DNA from: Sphingomonas sp.
GTDB lineage: Bacteria > Pseudomonadota > Alphaproteobacteria > Sphingomonadales > Sphingomonadaceae
Length of the DNA stretch: 64,000 nt
Direction of reading: 5' to 3'
Assembly: GCA_017304655.1 (NCBI GenBank)
Contig: JAFKLY010000003.1
Coordinates: 248,001 to 312,000 of the forward strand
Below, piece after piece: positions 26,901-34,960 of this stretch; the first letter of the stretch is position 1, and each line of letters opens with the position of its first letter. The notes below the pieces were generated by a model. The model was not told the origin of the DNA, ran no database searches, and worked only from the letters and a program-made list of their open reading frames with translations. The position numbers and the translations under genes are program-made.

Positions 26901-27192
26901 ATCGCGGATCGCCGATGACGAGATTGTCGAGCCGCTGGGTGCGCGGCCCGATGCGCGTCACGAGATAGCGCCCCTGCACGCCGCGCGCCGCCAGTTCGCG
27001 GGCGATGAAGCTGTCCGCGATCGGCTTGCGCGCGAGCCAGAGCCCGCCGGTTGCAATCAACGCCGCAAGCGCCACGCCGCCACCGATGCGCCGGGCAAGC
27101 CTCATCCGGCGGGGCATAGGCCCCGGATGATTGTCCAGCACTTCGGCATCCTCGGCCAATCTGCCCAGTCGTCCTTCCTCGGCGCACGTCAT
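23947..27192 (-). CDS. ydbH: YdbH-family AsmA-like lipid bridge protein
   Basis: Inner-membrane-anchored protein of 1081 residues. One N-terminal membrane helix (RIGGGVALAALIATGGLWLA) is followed by a very long periplasmic beta-rich part, as in TamB, YhdP and YdbH, which form a hydrophobic groove between the membranes. The C-terminal domain (GRIEGGILIARQQGAEPLIL ... VLIRNHLGEQYAPV) is YdbH-like. An internal start at MPRRMRLARRI (27117) is possible, but the upstream ATG is kept. Divergent from radC; the operon is ydbH-ynbE-ydbL. Confidence 0.87.
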   Translation of the reverse strand: MTCAEEGRLGRLAEDAEVLDNHPGPMPRRMRLARRIGGGVALAALIATGGLWLARKPIADSFIARELAARGVQGRYLVTRIGPRTQRLDNLVIGDPRSPDLTAKFVEIDIGWGFSGATIKRVQASGVRLRGRLQNGTFTLGQVDRLLQGGGGEATLPDWLVELDDLRADITTDYGKLALDLQGRGALRSGFGGTLGLGSPGLQVGDCRVARFVAPLNVASEDERILIKGPVSTADITCPAQNIVLRSPKLNLNLRTDLALADLSGAVTLFAEQVAQGRRQSDRLSGLLTVSGGREELRGSASLSAAGSAFDGVETGAAKVGGNFALRPTGRDKALAWQGVATIDNARPARGLDLKALMRRATGTPMEPLADKLAGAITGIGKANRLTLGGKLNLLGTRGNATLDQLDLQAESGAHIKTVSGSAVRYDWPDRRIALAGTMEIGGGDLPEGRVTVARDPSGRVTGTAAFADYRAGTARLALAPVRFLLAPDGTGQVNTALTLDGPLPEGAVKGLHVPIDGRFSASGDFALAGDCALVRWQSLRFSSLALDPATLRLCGLSKSEARLAATSLRGRLGDSPFAFSAAGLRYALATGGFELQGPDIRIGAGEQPVHLAAVRLSGGATADGGLAGTMDGGTGRIASVPLDLGSIVGRWTFARGRLDVTGALRVKDAQADPRFNPLAGEDVHLTLANNRIEARGRLVHPVRKADVATVTIVHDLSSGVGRADLVVNGLRFGGAIQPDDLTPLALGVVANVDGVVDGRGQIRWTGSTVSSDGNFSTQGMSFAAAFGPVSGFGTTIHFVDLLGLRTAPGQIMTLQSVNPGIDVRDGVIRYALRSNEQAVIEGGQWPFSGGTLELLPATLDLDARKPRHLTFRVVGLDAGSFINTLELENISATGTFDGLLPMIFDEHGGRIEGGILIARQQGAEPLILSSAKGFTPSCHPVRQSGNLAYVGEVSNAQLGAFGKLAFDALKNLRYRCLTILLDGALDGEFVTQVRVNGINQGTEEARKSFLARPFLGLPFIFNVRIEAPFRGLLNTAAGFADPGVLIRNHLGEQYAPVGSGNGPLAVQPPDSDKKLEGDRK

Positions 27193-27234
27193 TCCGCTTG
27201 CCGCTTTTGCGACCCGTGCTTAGCTCTAACGCTC

Positions 27235-27942
27235 ATGAGCGAAGGGCGATCCCAGAGCAAGAGCATGACCGCCCACGATGGCACCGGCCATCGCGCGCGG
27301 CTGCGCCAGCGACTGGCCGATGGCGGGCCGGACGCGCTGCTCGATCACGAGCTTATCGAGTATCTGCTGGCGCTGGCGATTCCCCGCCGGGACACCAAGC
27401 CACTGGCCAAGCAGCTGATCGCACAATTCGGCAGTCTGGGCGGCGTGCTGACGGCGGATTGGACAGCGCTTGCCAGGGTGCCGGGCCTCAGCGACACCAG
27501 CATCGCCGCGCTCAAGATCACACAGGCCGCCGCGCTGCGCCTGCTCAAGCAGGATATGCAGCAGCGCCCCATCCTCTCCAGCTGGCAGGCGCTGCTCGAC
27601 TATCTGCGCGCCGACATGGCCTATCTCTCGGTCGAGCGCGTGCGCGTCCTTCATCTCAATGCCCGCAACATGCTGATCCGCGACGATCATATGGGCGACG
27701 GGTCGATCGATCAGGCGGCCATTTATGTGCGCGAAGTGGTGAAGCGCGCCGTCGAGCTTGGGTCGACCAGCCTCATCCTGGTCCACAATCATCCCAGCGG
27801 ATCGCCCGAGCCGAGCCGGCAGGACATCGCCGTCACCCGGCAGATCATGGAGGCGCTGAAGCCCCTCGGCATTTCGGTGCACGATCATCTCATCATGGGC
27901 ACGGACGGCCACCACTCGATGCGCGGCATGGGACTGCTCTGA
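27235..27942 (+). CDS. radC: RadC-family JAMM protein
   Basis: Encodes 235 residues. An N-terminal helical region with a helix-hairpin-helix (LARVPGLSDTSIAALKIT) precedes the metalloprotease-like JAMM domain, whose zinc motif is intact: VHNHPSGSPEPSRQD, with a glutamate upstream in REVVKRAVE. RadC is no longer thought to be a general repair factor; its true role is unclear. Standing alone between ydbH and purB, it is not part of a mobile element, unlike many radC copies. The ATG at 27235 is preferred; MTAHDG at 27265 is possible. Confidence 0.92.
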   Translation: MSEGRSQSKSMTAHDGTGHRARLRQRLADGGPDALLDHELIEYLLALAIPRRDTKPLAKQLIAQFGSLGGVLTADWTALARVPGLSDTSIAALKITQAAALRLLKQDMQQRPILSSWQALLDYLRADMAYLSVERVRVLHLNARNMLIRDDHMGDGSIDQAAIYVREVVKRAVELGSTSLILVHNHPSGSPEPSRQDIAVTRQIMEALKPLGISVHDHLIMGTDGHHSMRGMGLL

Positions 27943-28034
27943 GCGCTGCCGCCATCTGAGCGCGGGATTTGCCCGCCGCCGGCTCCCCTGCTAGGGGCAG
28001 CGCGACTCCCCGGCTTCAATCAGGATACAGCGCT

Positions 28035-29354
28035 ATGGTGCCTCGCTACGCTCGCCCGCAAATGACCGCGATCTGGGAGCCGGAAGCCCGCTTCCGCATC
28101 TGGTTCGAGATCGAGGCGCACGCGACCGACGCGCTTGCCGAGCTCGGCGTCGTGCCGAAAAGCGCGGCCAAGGCATTGTGGGACTGGTGGGCGACCAATC
28201 CGGCGATCGACGTGCCGGCTATCGACGCCATCGAAGCCGTGACCAAGCATGACGTCATCGCCTTCCTCACCTGGGTCGCCCAGAATGTCGGCGATGAGGC
28301 GCGCTTCATGCACCAGGGCATGACCAGCTCGGACGTGCTCGATACCTGTCTCAACGTGCAGCTCGCGCGCGCCGCCGACATTCTGCTGGCCGATCTCGAT
28401 GCACTGCTGGAAGCGATCAAGCGCCGCGCCTTCGAGCACAAGCTCACCCCGACCATCGGCCGTAGCCACGGCATCCATGCCGAGCCGGTGACCTTCGGCC
28501 TCAAGATGGCGGAAGCCTATGCCGAATTTTCCCGCTGCAAGACGCGCCTGCTGGCTGCGCGCGCGGATGTCGCAACCTGTGCCATTTCCGGCGCTGTCGG
28601 CACCTTCGCCAATATCGATCCCGCCGTGGAAATGCATGTCGCCGCCAAGCTCGGCCTCACTGTCGAGCCGGTCTCAACGCAGGTCATCCCGCGCGACCGC
28701 CACGCCATGTTCTTTGCGACGCTGGGCGTCATCGCCAGCTCGATCGAGCGACTCGCCGTCGAGGTGCGTCACCTCCAGCGCACGGAAGTGCTCGAAGCGG
28801 AAGAATATTTCTCGCCGGGCCAGAAGGGCTCCTCGGCGATGCCACACAAGCGCAACCCGGTGCTGACCGAAAATCTGACCGGCCTCGCCCGCGTTGTTCG
28901 CTCGGCCGTGACCCCGGCCATGGAGAATGTGGCGCTCTGGCACGAGCGGGACATTTCCCACTCTTCGGTCGAGCGCTTCATCGGCCCGGACGCGACCATC
29001 ACGCTCGATTTCGCCCTCGCACGCCTCACCGGCGTGATCGACAAGCTGCTCGTTTATCCCGAGCGGATGCTCAAGAACATGAATCGCATGGGCGGCCTCA
29101 TCCACTCGCAGCGCGTGCTGCTGGCGCTGACCCAGGCCGGCGTCAGCCGCGAGGACAGCTATGCCATGGTGCAGCGCAACGCCATGAAAGTGTGGGAAGC
29201 CGACGGCGCGCTCTCGCTGCTCGATCTGCTGAAGGCGGACCCCGGCGTCACCGCTTATCTCGGCACCGCCCAGCTCGAAGCGCTGTTCGATCTCGATTAT
29301 CACCTCAAGCACGTGGACACGATCTTCACGCGCGTGTTCGGATCGGCAAGCTGA
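28035..29354 (+). CDS. purB: Adenylosuccinate lyase
   Basis: Acts twice in purine synthesis, releasing fumarate from SAICAR and from adenylosuccinate. At 439 residues it is full length and of the shorter, Bacillus-like class beginning VPRYARPQMTAIW. The catalytic histidine is in TIGRSHGIHAEP, the flexible signature loop is SSAMPHKRNP, and MHQGMTSSDVLDT is the substrate-binding segment. Followed 84 bases on by lapA and pyrF on the same strand, so nucleotide-synthesis genes cluster here. Confidence 0.96.
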   Translation: MVPRYARPQMTAIWEPEARFRIWFEIEAHATDALAELGVVPKSAAKALWDWWATNPAIDVPAIDAIEAVTKHDVIAFLTWVAQNVGDEARFMHQGMTSSDVLDTCLNVQLARAADILLADLDALLEAIKRRAFEHKLTPTIGRSHGIHAEPVTFGLKMAEAYAEFSRCKTRLLAARADVATCAISGAVGTFANIDPAVEMHVAAKLGLTVEPVSTQVIPRDRHAMFFATLGVIASSIERLAVEVRHLQRTEVLEAEEYFSPGQKGSSAMPHKRNPVLTENLTGLARVVRSAVTPAMENVALWHERDISHSSVERFIGPDATITLDFALARLTGVIDKLLVYPERMLKNMNRMGGLIHSQRVLLALTQAGVSREDSYAMVQRNAMKVWEADGALSLLDLLKADPGVTAYLGTAQLEALFDLDYHLKHVDTIFTRVFGSAS

Positions 29355-29438
29355 TCGTCATCGGCACGCCGCCCCTAGGCAAGGCCGCAAGCCTTGCCTA
29401 TGCTCGCCGTTCAAGGACGGAGCAGGGGAAATAAAGCC

Positions 29439-29768
29439 ATGCAGTTCCTAAGAACCGCCTTCTGGGTCGTGTTGGCGATCATCATCGTGGCGTTCAGCTT
29501 TGCCAACTGGACCGCCGTGACCATCAATCTGTGGGGTGGCCTGCAGCTTGAAACCAAGCTGCCGGTGCTTGTCATTGTCGCGTTTCTGGCGGGATCGCTG
29601 CCGTTCTGGGCGCTCCACAAGGCGACGCGCTGGCGCCTGCGCCGCAGGCTCGATCATGCCGAACGGGCGCTTGCCGCCGCTCTTCCCACCGCTTATGGGC
29701 AGCCAGCGCCGCCGGTCCCGGCAAGCGCGAATGAGCCCACGACAGGACCCCAGCCGGCAGAGCCATGA
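29439..29768 (+). CDS. LapA-domain membrane protein
   Basis: Encodes 109 residues with two membrane helices (FWVVLAIIIVAFSFANW and LPVLVIVAFLAGSLPFWAL) joined by the short INLWGG loop typical of the LapA (DUF1049) fold. A basic cytoplasmic helix and a proline-rich tail follow. In E. coli LapA helps couple LapB to LPS assembly control, but most short LapA-domain proteins are untested. Its stop overlaps the pyrF start by four bases (ATGA). Confidence 0.85.
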   Translation: MQFLRTAFWVVLAIIIVAFSFANWTAVTINLWGGLQLETKLPVLVIVAFLAGSLPFWALHKATRWRLRRRLDHAERALAAALPTAYGQPAPPVPASANEPTTGPQPAEP

Positions 29769-30439
29769 GCAGTATCATTTATGTCGCCATCGATACGCCG
29801 CTTCTGAGCCGGGCACAGGAAATCGTCCAGCAGGTCCGCCATCATGTCGGCGGTATCAAGCTGGGCCTGGAATTCTTTTGCGCCAACGGCCATCACGGCG
29901 TGCATGAGATGCGCAAGTTCGGCCTGCCGATCTTCCTCGATCTCAAGCTGCATGACATTCCCAACACCGTCGCCAAGGCGGTGCAGTCGCTGCATTCGCT
30001 CGAACCTGCCATCCTGACCGTCCACGCCGCTGGCGGCCGGGCGATGATGGAGGACGCCAAGGCCGCGGCCGGCGTGAATACCAAGGTCGTCGCGGTGACC
30101 ATGCTCACCAGCCTCGACCAGTCCGACCTCGATGACACCGGCATCAGCGGCGATCCTCATGCGCAGGTCGAGCGATTGACCCGCCTCGCGAAGGATGCCG
30201 GGCTCGATGGCATCGTCTGCTCCGGCGCGGAAGTCGCTCATGCGCGCAAGATCTGGCCCGCTGGCTTCTTCGTCGTGCCCGGCGTGCGGCCGACCGGCGC
30301 CAGCAAGGCCGACCAGAAACGCGCCGTCACGCCGCGTCAGGCGCTCGATGCCGGCGCCTCCATCCTCGTGATCGGCCGCCCGATCACCCAATCCCCCAGT
30401 CCGGATATCGCCGCGCGCGAAATCGAGGCGACGCTTTAA
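29765..30439 (+). CDS. pyrF: Orotidine 5'-phosphate decarboxylase
   Basis: Last step of UMP synthesis, 224 residues, TIM barrel. The catalytic Asp-Lys-Asp array lies in IFLDLKLHDIPNTV, the phosphate-gripper region is VVPGVRPTG, and IGRPIT closes the barrel. Translationally coupled to lapA. A strong GC-rich hairpin (30448-30472) begins 9 bases after the stop codon and probably marks the transcript end. Confidence 0.96.
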   Translation: MSSIIYVAIDTPLLSRAQEIVQQVRHHVGGIKLGLEFFCANGHHGVHEMRKFGLPIFLDLKLHDIPNTVAKAVQSLHSLEPAILTVHAAGGRAMMEDAKAAAGVNTKVVAVTMLTSLDQSDLDDTGISGDPHAQVERLTRLAKDAGLDGIVCSGAEVAHARKIWPAGFFVVPGVRPTGASKADQKRAVTPRQALDAGASILVIGRPITQSPSPDIAAREIEATL

Positions 30440-30447
30440 GAAAGTGC

Positions 30448-30472
30448 CGCGTCGCGTTGCTTTTGCGACGCG
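30448..30472 (+). terminator. Stem-loop after pyrF
   Basis: CGCGTCGC pairs with GCGACGCG around a 9-base loop. What follows (TGTATTAGCTCTTT) is T-containing but not a clean T-run, so termination may be partial. The remaining ~230 bases up to the amine oxidase hold an inverted repeat ATACGC-N6-GCGTAT at 30547-30564 that could be an operator, and no gene that I can see. Confidence 0.45.
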
Positions 30473-30702
30473 TGTATTAGCTCTTTCGGGCTTCATTGCT
30501 GTTTCTGAGCGGCAGCCGCTCGCATCTCGCCCATCATTGCGTGGGAATACGCAATACAGCGTATCAACAGTTGCCGCGCGTGCGCCGATCACTGTCCCCA
30601 ATGGCGATGTCCTATCAAGGCGCGCGTCGAGTCGGTGACACAGGCTCGCCCGTCCCATGACAGGCTCCGCCCACAGGGGTCGACGCACATGGGGACAAAC
30701 AC

Positions 30703-32295
30703 ATGACAGACAATAACGCGCTGCCGATGAGCAAGCGCGACCTTCTGGCGATGATCGGCAAGACTGCCGGCGCGTCGGCGATGTATATGGCAATGTCGAG
30801 CTTCGGCCAGGCTCAGGCTTCCAACTTCAAGGGGCCGATCAAGCTCGATGGCGACGCGAAGGGAGCCACCGTGCTGATCCTCGGCGCAGGCGTCGCTGGC
30901 ATGACGGCGGCACTGGAGCTGAGCAAGGCCGGCTACAAGGTGCAAGTCCTCGAATATAATGACCGCGTCGGCGGCCGCTCATGGACCCTCAAGGGCGGCG
31001 ACACCTTTACCGAGCTCGGCGGCGCCAAGCAGCTCTGTCAGTTCTCCGCCGGCAACTACATCAATCCCGGCCCGTGGCGCATTCCATGGCACCACCATGG
31101 CCTCATCCACTACTGCCATGAGCTGGGTGTCGCGCTCGAGCCGTTCATGCAGGTCAACTATAACGCCTATGTTCACTCGACCACCGCGTTCGGCGGCAAG
31201 CCCCAGCGCTATCGCCACATCCAGGCCGACTTCTACGGCTATGTGGGCGAGCTGCTTTCCAAGGCGGTAAACACGAGCGCGCTCAGCGACACCGTCACCA
31301 AGGAAGATGGCGAGCTGCTGCTTGAGGCCCTGCGCGGCTGGGGCGGGCTCGACAAGAACATGCGCTATGTGAAGGGCCAGACGTCCAGCAACCGGCGCGG
31401 CTGGGACAAGGAACCCGGCGGCGGCCTGAGCGCCGAGCCGATCCCGTCCGATCCGCTGACGCTGGAGACGCTGCTTCAGTCCAAGCTGTGGCGCTCGATC
31501 GGCGGAAACCTCACCTGGGATCATGAGTTCACCATCTTCCAGCCGGTCGGCGGCATGGAACAGGTCGCCAAGGGCTTCGAGCGCGCGGTCGGCCATCTCG
31601 TGAAGCTCAACAGCAAGGTAACCGCCATCCAGCAGGATGCGAAGGGCGTCACCGTCAGCTATGTCGACACCAAGTCGGGCGCCAAGGCCCAGGCCAAGGC
31701 GGATTACTGCATCTGCACGATCCCGCTGCCGATCTTGGCCCAGATCGACATGAATGTCGGTCCGGACCTGGCGGCGGCGATCCGCGCCGTGCCTTACTCC
31801 ACCAGCGTCAAGGTCGGCCTGGAATTCAAGCGGCGCTTCTGGGAGCAGGACGACAAGATCTATGGCGGCATCACCTCCACGGATCTGCCGATCTCCCAGA
31901 TCAGCTATCCGAGCAGCAATTATGGCGCCAAGGGTCCGGGCGTGCTGCTCGGCGCCTATACCGGTGGCTCAACCGGCTTTGAGCTGACCGCGTTGCCGCC
32001 CGCCGAACGCGTCGCCCGCGCGCTCGAATGGGGATCGCAGATCCACCCGCAGTACAAGGAAGAGTTCATGAACGGCGTCTCGGTGGGTTGGCACCGGGTG
32101 CCCTGGGTGCTGGGCTGCTTTGGCCAGTGGAGCGAGGAAGCCCGCGCACAGCACTACAAGAATCTGTGCCAGCGCGACGGGCGCATCATGCTCGCGGGCG
32201 AGCATGCCTCTTATTACGGCGGTTGGCAGGAAGGCGGCATCACCTCCGCCATCGATGCGATCACCCGCCTCCACCAACATGTTCTGGCGAGCTAA
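30703..32295 (+). CDS. Flavin-dependent amine oxidase/dehydrogenase, exported
   Basis: FAD enzyme of 530 residues in the monoamine oxidase fold. The dinucleotide-binding motif is VLILGAGVAGMTAALELSKAG, then NDRVGGRSWT, and the C-terminal FAD motif is MLAGEHASYYGGWQEGGITSA. The N-terminus has SKRDLLAMIG before a hydrophobic stretch ending AQA, a Lys-Arg variant of the twin-arginine signal, so export of the folded flavoprotein is likely. A c-type cytochrome gene starts 4 bases after its stop. That pairing suggests a dehydrogenase passing electrons to cytochrome c, as shown for nicotine oxidoreductase NicA2. The amine substrate is unknown. Confidence 0.88.
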   Translation: MTDNNALPMSKRDLLAMIGKTAGASAMYMAMSSFGQAQASNFKGPIKLDGDAKGATVLILGAGVAGMTAALELSKAGYKVQVLEYNDRVGGRSWTLKGGDTFTELGGAKQLCQFSAGNYINPGPWRIPWHHHGLIHYCHELGVALEPFMQVNYNAYVHSTTAFGGKPQRYRHIQADFYGYVGELLSKAVNTSALSDTVTKEDGELLLEALRGWGGLDKNMRYVKGQTSSNRRGWDKEPGGGLSAEPIPSDPLTLETLLQSKLWRSIGGNLTWDHEFTIFQPVGGMEQVAKGFERAVGHLVKLNSKVTAIQQDAKGVTVSYVDTKSGAKAQAKADYCICTIPLPILAQIDMNVGPDLAAAIRAVPYSTSVKVGLEFKRRFWEQDDKIYGGITSTDLPISQISYPSSNYGAKGPGVLLGAYTGGSTGFELTALPPAERVARALEWGSQIHPQYKEEFMNGVSVGWHRVPWVLGCFGQWSEEARAQHYKNLCQRDGRIMLAGEHASYYGGWQEGGITSAIDAITRLHQHVLAS

Positions 32296-32299
32296 ACCC

Positions 32300-32749
32300 A
32301 TGAAGATCCAGACACTCGCGCTTGCGATCTCGGCCGTTGCGGCGCTCGGCACCGTCTCCTCCGCCATCGCGCAGGATGCCGCACAGCCCAAGCCGGGCGA
32401 TCCGGTCATCACCCAGCGCGGCGACGCCGATGGCGCTTTCGTCACAAGCGGGAAATTCAGCGAACCGGACGGCGAGAAAATGTATCGCCGGGTCTGCGCG
32501 GCGTGCCACATGGCCGATGCGATGGGCGCGGAAGGTGCCGGCAAATATCCCGCGCTCGCAAAGAACGCCAATCTCGCGGCGAGCGGTTATCCGATGCTGG
32601 TCATCCTCAAGGGTCTGAACGGCATGCCGCCGCTCGGCCAGATGATGACCGACCAGCAGGTCGCCGACGTGGTGAACTATGTGCGCACCCATTTCGGCAA
32701 CAAATACAAGGATGCGATCAGCGCTGCCGATGTGAAGGCCATGCGCTGA
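32300..32749 (+). CDS. c-type cytochrome, partner of the amine oxidase
   Basis: Encodes 149 residues. A Sec signal peptide is cut after AIAQ. The single haem site is VCAACHM and the distal methionine is expected in LNGMPPLGQMM. The fold is a small class I cytochrome c. It lies 4 bases downstream of the flavoprotein gene and is surely co-transcribed, making it the likely electron acceptor in the periplasm. Confidence 0.9.
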   Translation: MKIQTLALAISAVAALGTVSSAIAQDAAQPKPGDPVITQRGDADGAFVTSGKFSEPDGEKMYRRVCAACHMADAMGAEGAGKYPALAKNANLAASGYPMLVILKGLNGMPPLGQMMTDQQVADVVNYVRTHFGNKYKDAISAADVKAMR

Positions 32750-32775
32750 TCTCCTCTCCCCCCGCACCGGCTGGG

Positions 32776-33054
32776 TCAGCGCTTGCGCTGGCGAGTCGGT
32801 GCGTGGAAATCCGGTTGCTTGCCCGCCACCCAGCGCAGGAAACTTGCCAGGCCCGGATCGGCGCTCAACGCGCCGATATCTGTGCCGATGCGCTGCAGCT
32901 GCCCGTTGCTGAACGCGGCGTGGATCGCGCGGTGGCAGATCGGATGAACCGGACTGGTCGTCCGCCCGCCCTTCGCCTTGGGAACCGGATGATGCCATTC
33001 GATCCGCACGCCGAGCGGCCGTTCGCACAGCCAGCAACGCGGCGTCTCGCTCAT
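32776..33054 (-). CDS. HNH endonuclease-domain protein
   Basis: A 92-residue protein that is little more than the HNH fold: the zinc-binding pair CWLCERPLG, the active-site WHHPVPKAKGG, and HPICHRAIH. Such short HNH proteins are widespread in alphaproteobacteria as single core genes, not obvious selfish elements. It follows the MOSC gene on the same strand by 10 bases and converges on the cytochrome gene, 26 bases away. Confidence 0.87.
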   Translation of the reverse strand: MSETPRCWLCERPLGVRIEWHHPVPKAKGGRTTSPVHPICHRAIHAAFSNGQLQRIGTDIGALSADPGLASFLRWVAGKQPDFHAPTRQRKR

Positions 33055-33064
33055 GGGGGGACAG

Positions 33065-33718
33065 TCAGCGAGCCAGCGCTTCGGCGCGGCTCCGCCAGGC
33101 CTCGGCCAGCACGCTCATGCCAGCGAGCGCCGCGACACCGGCCGGGTCGGCCTTGAAACCGCCGCCCACCAGCAGGTTGAACACCCGCGTGATCGGCCAC
33201 TCGGGATAGGGATGCTCGACACGAGTCATCGGGTCGCCCGCCTGCGCCTCGCCTTCGCGCAGCACACGCAGATACAGGCCGACATGACCGCTCGCGACCG
33301 CCTTGGCGAGCACGTCCCTCCGGCCGAAACGGGCATTGAGCTTGGAGCAGGGCTGGCGGCCATGGCTGATTTCCAGCAGCGCCGTGCCGAGCGTGAAGCG
33401 ATCGCCCAGACACAGCGCCTGTTCCGTCGCGCCGCGCGTTGCGAGATTTTCACCGAACGCACCGGGTGTTTCGAGCAAGGGATGCGCATCCAGTTCTCCG
33501 CGCCACCAGGCATAATGTTCCTGCGGCACCAGATGCACGGCCTTGTCATGCCCGCCATGATGGATCGGATCGGCGACGGCATCGCCCGCCAGCCCCAGCC
33601 AGCCGATTCGCACGGGGCCGGCGACCGGGGTCTTCCCCATGGCACTCAGCACGTCGGGCGCGAGCAGGGCAGGCTTGCCGGTCAGGATCGCATCGAGCGC
33701 AAGAACGAGTGTGGCCAT
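33065..33718 (-). CDS. MOSC-domain protein
   Basis: Encodes 217 residues. The MOSC beta-barrel is recognised from LGLAGDAVADPIHHGGHDKAVHLVP and the putative sulfur/molybdenum cysteine in ISHGRQPCSKLNARFG. The C-terminal three-helix extension (WPITRVFNLLVGG) places it with YiiM, which reduces N-hydroxylated bases using the molybdenum cofactor. The start was fixed by AAGGAGC in front of MATLVLALDAIL; 14 more in-frame codons lie upstream. Confidence 0.85.
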   Translation of the reverse strand: MATLVLALDAILTGKPALLAPDVLSAMGKTPVAGPVRIGWLGLAGDAVADPIHHGGHDKAVHLVPQEHYAWWRGELDAHPLLETPGAFGENLATRGATEQALCLGDRFTLGTALLEISHGRQPCSKLNARFGRRDVLAKAVASGHVGLYLRVLREGEAQAGDPMTRVEHPYPEWPITRVFNLLVGGGFKADPAGVAALAGMSVLAEAWRSRAEALAR

Positions 33719-33798
33719 GGCGCTCCTTGCCATGCGCGCTTTGCGGGCGCCAGCAAGCATTGCTTTGCCAGCGCGAATCCCGCCGCTATAGGGTCGCG

Positions 33799-34950
33799 AT
33801 GCTCGCCAAAGACCTGCGCATTGCCCTGTTCAGCGGCAATTATAACTATGTCCGGGATGGTGCCAATCAGGCGCTCAATCGCGTCATGGCCTCTGCCTTA
33901 GCGGCAGGCGCTGCCGTTCGCGTCTATTCCCCGACGACCCAGACGCCCGCCTTTGAACCGGTCGGGGACCTCGTCTCCGTGCCGAGCTGGCATATGCCCG
34001 GCGGGCGCGGCGAATATCGGCTGGCCAAGGGCCTGAGCGACACGGTGAAGGCGGATCTGGCGGCATGGAAGCCCAATGTCGTGCATGTCTCCGCGCCGGA
34101 CATTCTTGGCCACCGCGCGGCGCGCTGGGCGCGCGAACAGGGCCTGCCCTGCCTCGCCTCCCTGCACACCCGGTTCGAGACCTATCCGCGCTATTATGGC
34201 CTGGGCTTCACCGAACCGCTGCTCGTCTGGCTGCAAAAGCGCTTCTACAATCAGGTCGATCAGGTGATGGTGCCCAGCCCGAGCATGGCTGCCCTGCTCC
34301 AGCAATGGGGCGTCACGACGCCGATCGGCATCTGGTCGCGCGGCATCAATCATGCGCGCTTCAACCCCGGTCGGCGCGACAATGCGTGGCGCCGCAGCCT
34401 GGGCATCGGAGACGATGAGGTCGCGGTCGGCTTCCTCGGCCGGCTGGTGCTGGAAAAGGGCCTCGGTGTCTTTGCCGACGTGATCGGCCAGTTGCGCGCG
34501 CGCGGCGTGCCGCACCGGGTGCTGGTGATCGGCGAAGGACCGGCGCGCGACTGGTTTGCCGATCGTGTGCCCGAGGCGGTGTTCACCGGCTTTCAGGCTG
34601 GTGACGATCTGGGCCGCGCCGTGGCGGGCATGGATATCTTCTTCATGCCGTCCGTCACCGAGACGTTCGGCAATGTGACGACCGAGGCGATGGCCGCTGG
34701 CGTGCCCGTCGTCGCGGCGAATGCGACCGGCTCGGTCGATCTGGTCGAGGATGGCAAGACCGGCTTCCTCGTGCCGCCGCAGGATGTCACTGCTTATGCC
34801 GATGCCATCCAGCGCCTGATCGAGGATCCGGCGCTGCGGCGCTCCGCTGGCGAGGCCGGGCATTCCCGCGTGCGCGGCTATGAATGGGATCAGGTCAACG
34901 CTGCGATGATCGAGGCCTATCTCGCCCTGATCGCGCGCAGCGGCCGCTGA
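33799..34950 (+). CDS. Family 4 glycosyltransferase
   Basis: GT-B fold glycosyltransferase of 383 residues. The N-terminal acceptor domain starts RIALFSGNYNYVRDGANQAL; the nucleotide-sugar domain has VAVGFLGRLVLEKGL and the E-x7-E motif PSVTETFGNVTTEAMAAG. It resembles the alpha-mannosyl/sulfoquinovosyl transferase group, as in glycolipid synthesis, but the sugar and acceptor cannot be assigned. Monocistronic; divergent from the MOSC gene and convergent with DUF2218. Confidence 0.88.
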   Translation: MLAKDLRIALFSGNYNYVRDGANQALNRVMASALAAGAAVRVYSPTTQTPAFEPVGDLVSVPSWHMPGGRGEYRLAKGLSDTVKADLAAWKPNVVHVSAPDILGHRAARWAREQGLPCLASLHTRFETYPRYYGLGFTEPLLVWLQKRFYNQVDQVMVPSPSMAALLQQWGVTTPIGIWSRGINHARFNPGRRDNAWRRSLGIGDDEVAVGFLGRLVLEKGLGVFADVIGQLRARGVPHRVLVIGEGPARDWFADRVPEAVFTGFQAGDDLGRAVAGMDIFFMPSVTETFGNVTTEAMAAGVPVVAANATGSVDLVEDGKTGFLVPPQDVTAYADAIQRLIEDPALRRSAGEAGHSRVRGYEWDQVNAAMIEAYLALIARSGR

Positions 34951-34960
34951 GCCGGCGCGC

